Origin: Tretioscincus oriximinensis
Lineage: Eukaryota; Chordata; Lepidosauria; Squamata; Gymnophthalmidae
Direction of reading: 5' to 3'
Assembly: GCA_022410635.1 (NCBI GenBank)
Contig: JAJVDF010000958.1
Coordinates: 131,557-195,556, forward strand
DNA: 64,000 bases
Position numbers and translations under genes: made by a program. The notes beneath the pieces were generated by a model. It made no database searches. It saw only the letters and a program-made list of their open reading frames with translations, and was not told the origin of the DNA. Shown in pieces: positions 21,594-31,985 of this stretch; positions within the stretch are counted from its first letter, which is position 1; the number at the start of each line of letters is the position of its first letter.

Positions 21594-24500
21594 CTGGAAG
21601 ACAGAAGGTTCAGCATCAGCCTCTTCCTCAGTCATGGGCGTGTCAACAACGCAAGCGGAGGGCTGATTCCTCGTGTTTTGCGCTCTGTTCTCAGCAAATC
21701 TGGCACCGAAAACATAAAACATTCCACTCACCACAATCAACTTCCCGCCTTCAATCTTCCTTGTAATCGTCGTCTCTTTGCCGTCCCACTGCTGATGTTG
21801 GGTTAAGACGTTGTTATCATCCAGGGTGATGAGGGTCTGTGTGGGAACAGGGATGGGCCCACTTCAGTTAACGTCTCCATTAATTGAGGCCACGGTGGCC
21901 TCCGGGCGGCTGAGAGGGCAAGGGGGNGGCTCCCTTTCTTCTGGCCCTGCAAGGGGGGCTGTTTAGGGCTAAACTAGAGATGGAGCCACTCATGGAACCA
22001 CAAGGGCACAAGGAGCTTTCCAGAAATACAGGGGAATCTTTTGGTACCATCGTCATTAAAGACACAAAGGTCTAAGTCAAGATAGCAATGGGGCAGACGA
22101 GGTTAAGGGTCTCTTGCCTCTCATGCCAGAATCTTGGTATAAACCCCTCCCGCAGGCTCCACTTTGCCTTGTTTACAGGTTTGAGAACAGCACAAAGAGG
22201 CCAGAAATAAGGAGCAACGGAATGATGGCGGCGGCTGTCCCAACTGGCAGTCCTGGTGCCCCATTTCCTGGCAGTATCAGGAGCTTCTGACTGACCTCAG
22301 GCTGAGGGTTTGCTGTGGAATATGGAACATTTATCTCCACTGAGGCAGAAGGAAAATCGAGTTCATAGATCAGGTTCGTGCCAAGACAGGCTTCTTTCCC
22401 GATTAATATCTTTAGACTTTTTTACTTTAAGAAGCACTCCCTGCCATTCCAAATCCCATGGTATGAATCCCCCAGGGAGCCAAAGGTCTTCCTTAATTCA
22501 ACTATTTTTCCTTGAAGTAAGGAACAGCTCAGAAATGTGGCCGCCTGTCCCATTCCACTGGGTGAAAAAGCGCGCACAGAAATGGGGCGTTTTCCATGCT
22601 AAGGAATCCGTAGAAGGCAGAAGAATTACTAGCCTGACATCGGGGAAGCAAAATTATCCCAAGGCCCTTTCCCCCTTGAGCCTTACTCTGGGCTGTATCT
22701 CTGGACAGAGCCTGGCCACCCACATGCCAGTGCAGAACATGGCAGGCTCCACTGGGGCCTGCCATAGTCTACACTGGGGTAGAGATGGCAGGCTCCTGTC
22801 TTGAGATACAGCTCAGGAGGCAGCTCAATGGGTTCACAACCCAAGAGCATTTTATTCTGGATTATCCCAGAATAATGCAATAGGGAAACAATGTTTGGAG
22901 ACTGTTTTGTGTCAAGAGAGATGAACCAACGGCCTTAATTTCTACCTCAAGCTCTTGGGTAACTGAACCTGTAGGCCGGACACCCTAAGCGCAGGTGTGT
23001 GGTGTTTATTGGATCCTCCGTTGATGAATTTCTGTTGGGTTTTGATTCCTGTTGCTCTTCGCCCCCAGCACAAGCGAAAATGAATTATTATGAGCAGAGA
23101 CACTCATAGCTGAGAGGCAGAGGTGGTCAGCTGGACCTGGAATCTGGTGATGGGAGTGGACCAGGCCCAGGGGCTCTTCCCGCACGTCCCTTTAACCCAC
23201 CTTCAGCCCTAAGGAACTGGGTTAAAGCAGGGAAGATGGAAATGGATGGGAAGGACACGTCAGGACAGCCCCTGAGGGTGAGCCCCAGCCAGGAAAGCAG
23301 CAGCCACGTTGGTAGCAGGAGGCAGAACCTCTGTGATTCTGATGGGCCTCCGGAGAAGGACCTGTTGGTGCTGAAGCCAACCAGNCACTAACCAAAGGCA
23401 ACACTCGGCCATTTCCATCCTGCTCCTGATCAAGACTTATGTCCACAAAATGCCTCAAAAGCTTCCATGACATACAATCTTTAGAGCCGCATTTCCCTGT
23501 TTTCCCCACAGGCCAAGGTGTTCCTGCCTGCCTTTATTCTGTGGATAGCTGGCCACTGACCTGTGTTTTCCTGCCATCCAGCGTCTCTTCATCGAATTTC
23601 TCACCCAACTTGAACTTTAATTCCGTCGTTTTGAAGGTGCTTTCGGTTTTCACTGTGATGACATCTCCGTCCTTACTGAAGACCACGTCTGGCTTGGCCA
23701 TGCTGCCCATCTTCCTCATGGCCATCCCCACACCTGCAGCAGCAAAGGGGACTTTGTGTCAGCCAAGCCCAGCAAGGATTCCAGCCTGGCTTCCAGGCCA
23801 GAGCATCAAGCCCACGTGGAAGCTCTTCCACAGCCTGTGGCCATCGAATGAAGGCCTTGGCTTGACTAGGACGCCACCCATGAGGGATGGAGGCTGGGTT
23901 GGACTAGAAGGCCCAGAATGGTGGGATCTACAGATAAACTGAGGGGCTGTGAACCGAGGGGACACGAAGCTCATTCCCAAGGTGTAGCAAAGCCTGGGGT
24001 CACCATGGGTCCCCCTGGTCATCAGAGCTTTGGGATTCTCCCCTTGAACCTCAAGCTGGCACAACCTTTGAGGCTGGAATGGACCTGACGTCCCGGTGCA
24101 GAAGGCCTCGCCCAAAGCCCCCATCACGGCTGAGTCCAGTCTGCTGGAGGCAGCTGAACAAAGGCCCGNAGGGTCCAGAGGCTTCTTAGGATCGCACTGA
24201 TACGGAATGAGGNGCGGCTGCTCTGCTGGCTGGACTTCATCTGCCACTGGCCTGCAGACCATCCGCACCCCACGTTGCTCATGGGAGACTTGGAGCCTGT
24301 TGCAAAGGTTCAGCCAGGCAGGAATAGGANCTCCAAACCTCGGACCCTCACAGGGCCCATTTTGGCGGGACAATTTGAGGCGTTGTCCTAATTGTCCCCC
24401 TTCAGAAGTACGTGTCTTTCCAGGGGTGTGTGTGTGTGCTGGGCTGGACAAGCAGCCACAGGACTGATACGGTACCTGTTGGAACAGGTTCATCAACATT

Positions 24501-25748
24501 CCAGTTTAGGGACGGAGCCCCTGGACCAGCCCATGCTGCAGGCAGGAGGGTCTTGTCCACCCTGAGCCTTATTCTGGGCTAAATCTTAGAATATTTGTTT
24601 ATTTATTTGCACTTATATCCCGACCTACAGTCGAAAGTCTCAGGGCTGCTCACATGGCTTTTGTTGCTTTCTCCACAACAGCTGCCCTGTAAAGTAGGCG
24701 GGGCTGACAGCCTTCTNAAAAACTGTGATCGGCCCGAAGTCAGCCAGCTGGTACCATGGAGGAGGTCGGAATCAAACCGGGAGACTTCCAAATGAGAGTC
24801 CAGAACTCTTAGTCACTGCATCAAACCGGAACAGGAGCTTGACATCTACACAGCCCGGAATAACGCTCAGGGCCCAGTGTGGAAAAGCCCAAGGAGACTC
24901 AGAGTGCAGCCAGCCACAGGCCAATGACACACCGGGGGTGGGGTATTCTCCCTCAGCTTTTCTGCTCATATATAATACTAAGAAAAATAATTATAATTTC
25001 AAAAGGAAAGTCTAAAATAGGAAAGAAAAGGGGGAAACTAAAGACCCCTGAACAGAGCTGGGATCAGTGCAAAATCCATGGCAATGTGCCCGGAACGCAG
25101 CCTGATCATGGTGAGCGGCCGTCAGCCTGACAAACCCCAGTCTGCTGACAGCTCAGTCTGCACCTCAGTGAGATCCCTAAGTGAGAACCCAGAAGGCGCC
25201 TGGGGCAAAGAGAGGCCGGTGGTGCTGACAGGTTCCCACAGGCCCCACATTGGATCATTGGGCAAAGTTNGCATCTTACGAAACAGCTACGCAAGCGGCC
25301 TTTCCCTGGGAAGGAGGTTTGCAATGCCTTGGGAAGCAGCAAGGCAAAGGGGACCCCATGGCGCCTGAAGAAGGAGACACGTCCACAGGCCCTCCTGCTG
25401 CCTCCCCTTGCCTTGTTAGCCTCTAAGGGGCCCCTAGACNCCTTGTCTAGAATAGCTGCCTGCCTGCCCCGAAACAACTGTCCCTCCCGCTCTATTTATC
25501 CGTCCAGCCACCTGAAGCAGACTTCAAAAGGTTCTTTCTTTGTCCTTTTTTCTTGTTAAGCTCGAAGGTGCTCTGCTTAGGTATTCTGGGCCTTCTGTGG
25601 ATTCTTCCCCACCCACGGAAAAGGCTGGGCCGCCGCCTGCCGGGGATGGTTGAATGAATCCTGCATGGAGCAGCCCTGGAGGCCCCTCCCAACGCTACGA
25701 TCCCCCGAGGTCGCTCCGTGGCATCCAGTGCTCCGTGTCCCCACGGAG

Positions 25749-25821
<73 letters not shown>

Positions 25822-27622
25822 CCCCCCCCCCCCCCCCCCCCCTCCTCCCCCCCCCTCCCCCCCCCCACCCCCCCCGCCTGCCTCCCCCCCATCGTCCCCC
25901 CCTGTCGCCCACCCCCCCCCCCCCCCGGCCCCCCCCCCCCCCCCCCCCCCCCCACCCGTGCCCTGTTCTCTCCCGGAGCTTTCCCAACTTCAGCTCAGCC
26001 CCTGCCGTCGCTTCTCCTTGGGCCCTTCCGTTTGACTTTCTGTTCCCTCCTCCCGTGGGCGCTTCAGGACAGCCAGGCTTGTTTTCCTTGAGAATCGGCC
26101 GGCCTGGTCACAGGATCCCTCCGTCCACCTTGTTCTGGGGCTGCCCCTCGGCACGGCCGCGTCCTCACTGCAGGCTCCCCTTGGGCCTGGCCAAGCCCGT
26201 CCCTGGATGGAGGCCAGGCGAGGGCCGCGTGTGGACAGGCAGGTAAACCCCCCCCCCCCCATAAAGCACCAATAAACGTGACCCGGCTGAAGGGCACAAA
26301 TGGGGGATAGAGGAAAAGATGCGCTTTCTCCCAGGGGCCGCGTGGAGCAGGAGGGCTCTTGGGAGCCGCTGGGAAGAGGCGGGAGGACGGGCGAGGGGAA
26401 GGGGAAGGGGCTCTGGGCCCGCGGAATCCCCCGCAGAGGCCGGAGGGGTCGGGTCTGGGCGCCTTGAAGGCATTCCTGGAGGACCATCGGGCAGGATCCC
26501 TGAAGCGCCGCTGGCACGGAGGGGGAGCAGCTGGGGGTTGGGACGATTGAACACCCCCCGAGCCGCGCCTATAGCAAGGGCGTCAGTCCTCACCCGACCG
26601 CGAGCCCCTCCCTCCGCCCCGGTCCCTTCCACGCACGAGGGGGGTCGCTGTCGCCCTTGCTCCGCTGCGAACCCAAATCCCGCCCGGCCTGCGCCACCCG
26701 GGCTCCTGGGCGTGAACCTCAGGCGGCCCCCGCTGCGGCCAGCGCAGCCCCTCGGCTCCCATCACCCGGCAGTGGAATGAACCCAGCCGGGCAAACGGGC
26801 GGGTCCCGGCCCAGCATCCCAGGCGGGGAAGGGGCTCCTGTTCCCGGCTTCAGCCTCCGTGGGACCCGCCCCAGCCCCCCCCCCCCCAAGGCAGCTGCTC
26901 CCCTGGCCACGCGCGTCTCCTCAGCAGCCTCCCCCAAAGCTCGTGTCACCCAAGCCAAGGGTTTGGAAGCGGCCACCAGAACTGGGCAGAAGGGAGAGGG
27001 GGGCCACACCTGGGGCAGATGCTTCCCGCCACCCTCTGCCTGCCGCCTCGGGGCCGGCGGAACCTCCGAGGAGCCTGCTGGCCGGGGCCCAGGGGCCCAC
27101 CGTGGCTGGCCTTCCGTCTGCCCCGGGCGCTGGGGCGAGGGGGGGAGGGCAGTCGAAGGGCCTCCGGGGCCCCCGCGCCCAAGTTCCCGCAAGGCCCCCG
27201 GGAGCTCTCCTCGGACCCCAGGCCCAGGCGGGAGCCCGGGGGGCCAGGACAGGCGCTCCCCAGGGAAAAGAGCAGGAGGGCCTGGAGGAAGGATGGAGCC
27301 GCCAAGGAAGCTGCCGGAGCTCGGCCAGGGAGCCGCAGCCTGTCCGAGGGGCCCGGGCAGCCCTCGGCTCTCCTGGCCACTCCCGGGGGCCTCCCTCCCC
27401 GCCCCGGGGCCCCGATGCGCCCTTCGCCACCGGCACCTGCGGGGGGGGGGGTCGCCGTGCTCCCCCCCGCGCCCCTTCCCTGCCGCCCCAGGAGCCCCCC
27501 AGGAGCCCCCCAGGAGCCCCCCAGGNGCCCNGGCGCCCCTCACCCAGCTCCTTCATGTAGTCCTCGAAGCCTTCGCTGGACATCAGCTGCCAGCGGCCCA
27601 GGAACGCCTCGATGTTGGCCAT
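21543..27622 (-). CDS. FABP5: Fatty acid-binding protein, FABP5-like (4 coding exons)
   Basis: Cytosolic lipid chaperone of the FABP/CRABP family: a ten-strand beta-barrel that binds long-chain fatty acids and can carry them to the nucleus. Coding exons (minus strand) are 27622-27544 (79 bp), 23733-23561 (173 bp), 21836-21732 (105 bp) and 21593-21543 (51 bp with TGA). All introns are GT-AG, and joining gives 135 aa. Residues 9-26 ([18 protein letters not shown]) fit the FABP family signature. The barrel arginines and tyrosine are present (R110, and R130-x-Y132). Cys121 and Cys128 match, shifted by one, the disulfide pair known from FABP5. Lys24, Arg33 and Lys34, described as the FABP5 nuclear-localisation patch, are all present. 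Exon 3 is one codon longer than the usual 102 bp. The start is the first ATG in a CpG island and gives the normal N-terminus. Alternatives are PMP2, FABP4 or a lineage-specific paralog, but the cysteine pair favours FABP5. The reading frame is intact. Confidence 0.85.
21732..21836 (-). other. FABP5: FABP5-like coding exon 3 (one codon longer than usual)
   Basis: This exon is 105 bp with acceptor CACAG and donor GTG|GTGAGT. It codes residues 85-119, including the [12 protein letters not shown] strand with barrel Arg110. The family norm is 102 bp. The extra codon lies in the acidic DDNN turn near residues 90-93. Confidence 0.85.
22680..22835. repeat. Foldback-family copy in FABP5-like intron 2
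   Basis: ATGCCAGTGCAGAACATGGC faces GGGGCCTGCCATAGTCTACA, so the two arms can pair. Confidence 0.55.
23561..23733 (-). other. FABP5: FABP5-like coding exon 2
   Basis: This exon is 173 bp, the canonical FABP exon 2 length, with acceptor TGCAG and donor CAG|GTCAGT. It codes residues 27-84 ([14 protein letters not shown] at its start), including the R33/K34 patch and the strands around [12 protein letters not shown]. Confidence 0.88.
24597..24830 (-). mobile_element. tRNA-derived SINE in FABP5-like intron 1
   Basis: The minus strand has a tRNA-like head with a box B-like CCCGGTTTGATTCCGAC near 24765-24782 and a 3' L2-like tail (TATATCCCGACC, (TAAA)n) at 24597-24650. Confidence 0.65.
25749..25955. 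repeat. Poly-C (poly-G on minus) low-complexity tract in FABP5-like intron 1
   Basis: About 200 bp of almost pure C on the plus strand, with runs of tens of bases broken by single T, A or G. The transcribed (minus) sense is G-rich and could form G-quadruplexes. The run lengths may be unreliable in the assembly. Confidence 0.9.
27486..27530 (-). repeat. 11-bp G-rich minisatellite at the FABP5 intron 1 donor
   Basis: Four near-identical units of AGGAGCCCCCC (plus strand) end about 15 bp from the exon 1 donor, so the intron opens with evenly spaced runs of six G. Two N bases lie between the array and the exon. Confidence 0.8.
27544..27622 (-). other. FABP5: FABP5-like coding exon 1
   Basis: Codes residues 1-26 plus the first base of Gly27. 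The donor is G|GTGAGG. The intron begins at once with an 11-bp G-rich tandem repeat. A diverged inverted copy of the 3' half of this exon lies at 42097-42139. Confidence 0.85.
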
Positions 27623-27754
27623 GGCGGCGGCGGCGGAGGGGGAGGCGGCCAGGCGCTGTCCCGCAACGAGCCCAGAGAGCAGCAGCCGGCGCGGGGGGAG
27701 GCGGCGGCGGCGAGCGGCGGAGCAGGAGCAGCCTGGCTGNCGGGGGGGGGGAGG

Positions 27755-27816
27755 CTTTATGGGGCTGCCCTGAGCACGTGCTGCCGCGCGGGGGCCAATC
27801 CGCGAGGTCGACGTCA
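27755..27816 (-). promoter_or_regulatory. FABP5-like core promoter candidates (TATA-like, E-box, CCAAT, CRE-like)
   Basis: Reading the minus strand toward the gene: a GACGTCA CRE-like site (27810-27816), an inverted CCAAT box (27795-27799), a CACGTG E-box (27775-27780) and CATAAAG, a TATA-like box (27755-27761), about 133 bp before the ATG. The elements are seen in the sequence; their use is inferred. Confidence 0.45.
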
Positions 27817-28300
27817 GAGGGGGGGGCAGGGAGAGGGAGGGACCGGGGGGGGGCGCTGAGGGCTGCCTGGGGGGGGGCACGAGGAGCCCGGGAGGAGCCC
27901 GGGAGGAACCGGGGCGGGGCGGGGGGGGGGCGAGGCCGGCATCGGGGCTCCTTCTTCCCCTGGCCAGCCGCCCAGGCCAGCCGCCTCCGCCGCCTCCCGC
28001 CACCCTCCCGGCGGGGCCTTCGCGCGGCAGGGAGCCCAGGAGGACGCGGGGCCCCTCCGCATCCCCTGCTACCCCCAAAGCCGCGTCCCAGGGTTGGGGG
28101 GGGGCGGAGGGGGCGCCGGTAGCAGCAGCTCCCCCGGGCCCCGAGCGCAACCCCCGCTAGGACCAGGACACCGAGGCCTCCCCGGGGCCCGTTCCTGGAC
28201 TGCCCGGCGGCGGCTCTCCTCCTCGGGGGCTCCTGGCCCGGCCTCGTCACAGGGGGCGGAGTGGCCGCGGCGGCAGGTGAGGCCGGGATTTACCCTCTAT

Positions 28301-29280
28301 TGGGGGCTTTAAGAGACGCCCCTCCAGATGCACGTATGCGGGGTGGGTGGGTGCGTAGGTGGGCAAGAGGCAGGGGGCTCCATCCCTTTAATGTTTGAGA
28401 CAAGGCAAACCTCCCGTCAGGAGAGTCCCGCCTGGCTTTGAGGGGCTGGGGGTCAATTGGTGAGTAGCTGCCATGACATCCCCCTCCACTATCACAGTCT
28501 CCTCCGTCCATGCAGCAGCAGGACAGATGCAGGGGGAAAAGTGGATTTCGGGCTGTCTCCGCCATGAGAGCGGGAAAAAATCAGCTCTCATTAAATCAGG
28601 AGCAAGGCAGGTTTGTAGCGACTGCATCCCGTTAGTTTTCTGTCCTTATCCAACCGTGACATTGAGGTGCCTTCGGGCGTAATTGTGGGCCTGCAGATTT
28701 CCCATCCNAGCACTGAGGCTCCCGCCTTCTGGGTAACATCTCGGGACAGAACTCGCCCCCCACGTGCCACTGTAGACTATGGCAGGCCCCACAGCATGCG
28801 GTCNGCAGCCCAGGATGAGNCTCCGTGTGGGTGCAGCCCAAATGGGTTAATTGGCAAAATAGTTCAAAGCGGAGGCAGAGTACAAGTGTTGCCNACACAC
28901 AGGAAGCCCCGTAGCAACTTCCCCTTCGAAGGCTCAGGAGAAGGAGGCGAAGCCCCAGTTCCCTGGGTCCCCCTTGCCCTCCACTCTCATTCGGCCCTCC
29001 AGAAGGGCACAAGCCGCCCGCTGCCTCCCCTGGGCCACGGGGGTTTCCCAGGCAGAGAATAAACTTTGCCGCCTGTTGCTTGGAATGAAATTTCCCAAGA
29101 TTCGGGGCGGGGGGTGGGGGGGCGCAAGGCTTGTACCAGCAGGCTAAGAATCGCAAAGCATTCTGGGACAGCCAACATGTGCACGGTGGATGGCTGAACT
29201 AGGCTGCAGGCAGGCCAGAGACGTGGGAGGCAAGTCTTGGATCCATCGTAGGAGACACAGAGACACAGGAGGCATCTTAA
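28301..29280. other. No gene; foldback half-unit at about 28755-28800
   Basis: CCACTGTAGACTATGGCAGG at about 28768 belongs to the foldback family. The rest is unannotated. Confidence 0.45.
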
Positions 29281-29917
29281 AACTATCCAGGCTGCCACCA
29301 CCTCTTCCGTAGACCAACAATGCCCTGGTGAAAAAATACTTTCCCTTCTGCCCAGGGCTGGATTTGGGGCTGCAAATATCCCCCCCCCCCCCCGAACACT
29401 TCCAGGCAGGACAGGAAGTGATATCACTCTGGGTGCCATTCCCGGAAGCAGATTCCCTATGATGTCACTTGCCCTATGCTGTCTCCCACTCTCTGCTGCC
29501 TATGCGGGAGCTGTGGCAGCACCTCGGGGCAGACAGGCGAAGCTGCACACAGGCAGGCGGGTGGAGCGACGCACCCCTGGGGACACCAGACGCAACGGGG
29601 AGGAATTGGAACCGCTGGCAATTTGCCTCCCCCCAATAAACAGCCGCCAACCTGCTGCCCTGGGCTTTAGCCCCTGTAGCCCCTGCCCGAGATCCGGCTC
29701 TGCTTCTGCCATTCGGCGACAAGGAAGGCCCCTGGTCCTAGCGTTGTGTGCTGGAGAAAATATTTGTTCTCTGTTCCGTCCCATACGTGATTTTATGCAC
29801 TTCAATCAGATCACCTATCCTATGCTGTCTTTCGAGGCTGAGGAGGCCCAAGCGTTGCAGCCCGATTTCATAAGGGAGAAGGCAGCCTGTTTTCATAAGG
29901 GACTAGATTCAAGGCAG
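29280..29917. mobile_element. CR1 pieces and unassigned sequence
   Basis: 29278-29350 and 29750-29880 look like minus-strand CR1 3' blocks (ACTATCCAGGCTGCCACCAC; GATCACCTATCCTATGCTGT). Between them lies unrecognised GC-rich sequence. Confidence 0.45.
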
Positions 29918-30410
29918 GTTAGAATGATAGAATATAGAGTCAGATGGGACCTCCAGGGCCATCGGGTCCCATCCCTGCTCAGTGCAGGATCCACTAAACC
30001 ATCCCAGGCAGACGACTGCCCAGCCTCCGTTTGAAGACTTCCAGCGAAGGAAACTCACCACCTCCTGTGGCAACCTATTCCACTGGCTTATCACCCTGAC
30101 TGTTAGGAATTTTTTTGCTGATCTCTAATCTAAATCTCCTCCCCTGCAGTTTCATCCCATTGTTTCTATTCCTTCCATGTGCCAAGGAGAACAAGGGTGA
30201 TCCCTCTGCTCTGTGACAGTCCTTCAGGTATCTGTAGGCATTAATCAGGTCTCCTCTCAGTCTTCTCTTTTGCAGACGAAACATCCTTTATCCCTTCCTC
30301 ATAGGACTTCATGGTTTCCAGACCATTCGCCATCCTTGCAACTCTCTTTTGAACTTGCTCTAGTTTATCAAGGTCCTTTTTAAATTGGGGCCCCCAGAAC
30401 TGAGCTCAGG
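29918..30410 (-). mobile_element. CR1 LINE, ORF2 C-terminus and 3' end
   Basis: The minus strand encodes a CR1 ORF2 tail ([20 protein letters not shown], 30284 downward). It ends in the usual CR1 3' phrase with GATTCTATCATTCT-like sequence near 29925. It is a separate CR1 subfamily from the CTTCTTATG-ended copies. Confidence 0.8.
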
Positions 30411-30429
30411 AGTCCAAGGATGGTTGTAC

Positions 30430-30705
30430 CAAAGTTTATGGACGCCAAGGGTATAAATAGCTGCTTGGGTGGATCTTTTGATGCTGCCTCCAGGATGGAG
30501 CGACAGGCAGGACTCACAAAATAACATTCTCGGGGCCTGGAGAACATATTTCGCCTCCTTGTGTTCCGATTACCAGGCGCAACGGGTGGCCTCAGCATGA
30601 GGCGGAAGGCTGGACTAGGTGAGCTGCAGACCCATTCAGCAGGTCTCCCCTTAGGTTCTTCTGTTTCCGCCCCCTTGATCATCCTTGTTGACCTTTTCTG
30701 CATCT
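30430..30705 (+). mobile_element. CR1 LINE 3' fragment
   Basis: TTTATGGACGCCAAGGGTAT..CTCCAGGATGGAGCGACAGG..AGCAGGTCTCCCCTTAGG, a plus-strand CR1 3' region abutting the minus-strand copy on its left. Confidence 0.7.
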
Positions 30706-31365
30706 TCCGCTAGTTCCACAATATCCTTCCTAGGGTGTGGTAAGCACCGTGACAGGCCTGGAAGCGCCTCTTGTGTCACTTGAGTGGCAGTTCTAATGCA
30801 GCTGCATGCAGAAGTAATAGGGGTGGAGAAGCCGTGATTATGGGAGGCAATTCACATGCAAAACGAGGGAGGCAGGCAGGTGGGGATTCCATCTGATAAG
30901 ACCCAGCCAAGGCACCAAGGTGAGTCATCAAGTTCCCGGATGGGATGTAACCATTTCGGAAGTCCACTGACACAAGGGTCGCCCTGGCGCCCTGCAGATG
31001 CTGCGCAATTCTGGGTTCCGTGAGCCACTGCAGGGGCCCAGGAACGATGGGAGGCNGCTCAGGGTACTCAGGGAGGGGTCCAGCCCCACGCCTCCCCTTG
31101 AACCTCTGCTCCGCTTGATGCGCCTGGCAAGGCAACGTGTCCAAGCACTTTGGACCCCCAGAGGGGCTACTCAGACAGGACACTCCTGGCCGCTGTCCCA
31201 CCGGGCCCCAGCTGAGCAGAANAGCGGAAACCTTATTCAGGAACGACGCGCAGGCCCTCAGAACCCCCCAAGGGCACCTCAACTGCACTTGCTTCCCGAA
31301 ATCTCCACTGGGAATTGACGCCACTGGGGAGGGAGGGGGCCGAGCCCTCGGTCACCCACAATCAC
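30706..31365. other. No recognisable feature
   Basis: No conserved exon or repeat identified. Confidence 0.5.
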
Positions 31366-31369
31366 AGGC

Positions 31370-31590
31370 AATTCAGACCCAGCCTGGTCTTGTGAGACTC
31401 TTGATCTGGAAGCCTCCTGGTTCGATTCCCCTTCTCCACAGTTGGGTGACCTTGGCCCAGTCACAGGTCTTTAGGCATCTCTGAGCCCTGCCTACTTCAC
31501 AGGATATCTGTTGTGAAGAGAAGGACAGAAGATTGTGGAAGCCACTGTGATTCCCTTTGGGCTGAGAAAACGACTCTTCTTCAATTTCCC
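31370..31590 (+). mobile_element. tRNA-derived SINE
   Basis: A box B-like sequence, CTGGTTCGATTCCCC, lies at about 31418. The body (GTTGGGTGACCTTGGCCCAG..TGTTGTGAAGAGAAGGACAG..CTTTGGGCTGAGAAAAC) is shared with 33505-33716. Confidence 0.7.
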
Positions 31591-31689
31591 CAGGCATGGA
31601 AAGGGTTCCTTGGCTCTTCTGGACTTTGGGATCCTCTAACCTTTCCTCCTTCAGGCAAAAGGGGAGAGAACATTCTTGTTCATCAAAGG

Positions 31690-31985
31690 GGCTCGTAGCC
31701 CTTAGTAGGTGGCATCAGCTTTCATAGATACGTCGACTTTTTCATGTGCTGAGGGACTCAAGTCAGGGGCCTGTTCGCTTTCCTGGTGGCCATTCCGGGG
31801 CCCTGTCCCCACGGGGCCTTATTCCAGATTATACTTTTGAATAGGAGCCTACCATCTACATGCTATGTAGGCTATGGCAGGCCCTAAACGAGGCCTGCCA
31901 TAGACACAATGGCATGTGGATGACCGAGCTCTGTACCGAGAGGGCCTGAAGGTGGACTAACGATGAATTAAAACGTAGGTGTGAC
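31690..31985. repeat. Penelope-end relic and a foldback-family copy
   Basis: 31703-31765 is an inverted Penelope terminal fragment (GCTTTCATAGATACGTCGAC..GCTGAGGGACTCA). 31795-31980 is a fuller foldback unit with facing arms GTAGGCTATGGCAGGCCC and GGCCTGCCATAGACAC. Confidence 0.6.

Larger units (their letters stand above)
26300..28300. other. CpG/GC-rich island over FABP5-like exon 1
   Basis: Very GC-rich with frequent CG dinucleotides, spanning exon 1, the 5' flank and the first part of intron 1. Long open frames here on both strands are composition artefacts and were not called as genes. Confidence 0.7.

Noticed and set aside
25577..26246. Proline- and glycine-rich proteins from the poly-C tract
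   Set aside because: Pure translation of a C/G homopolymer tract in an intron.
26657..28250. Long open frames (up to about 400 codons) on both strands around FABP5 exon 1
   Set aside because: They arise from extreme GC content in a CpG island, exist in several frames at once, and are rich in Pro, Gly, Arg and Ala with no domain. Only the 79-bp FABP exon is real.
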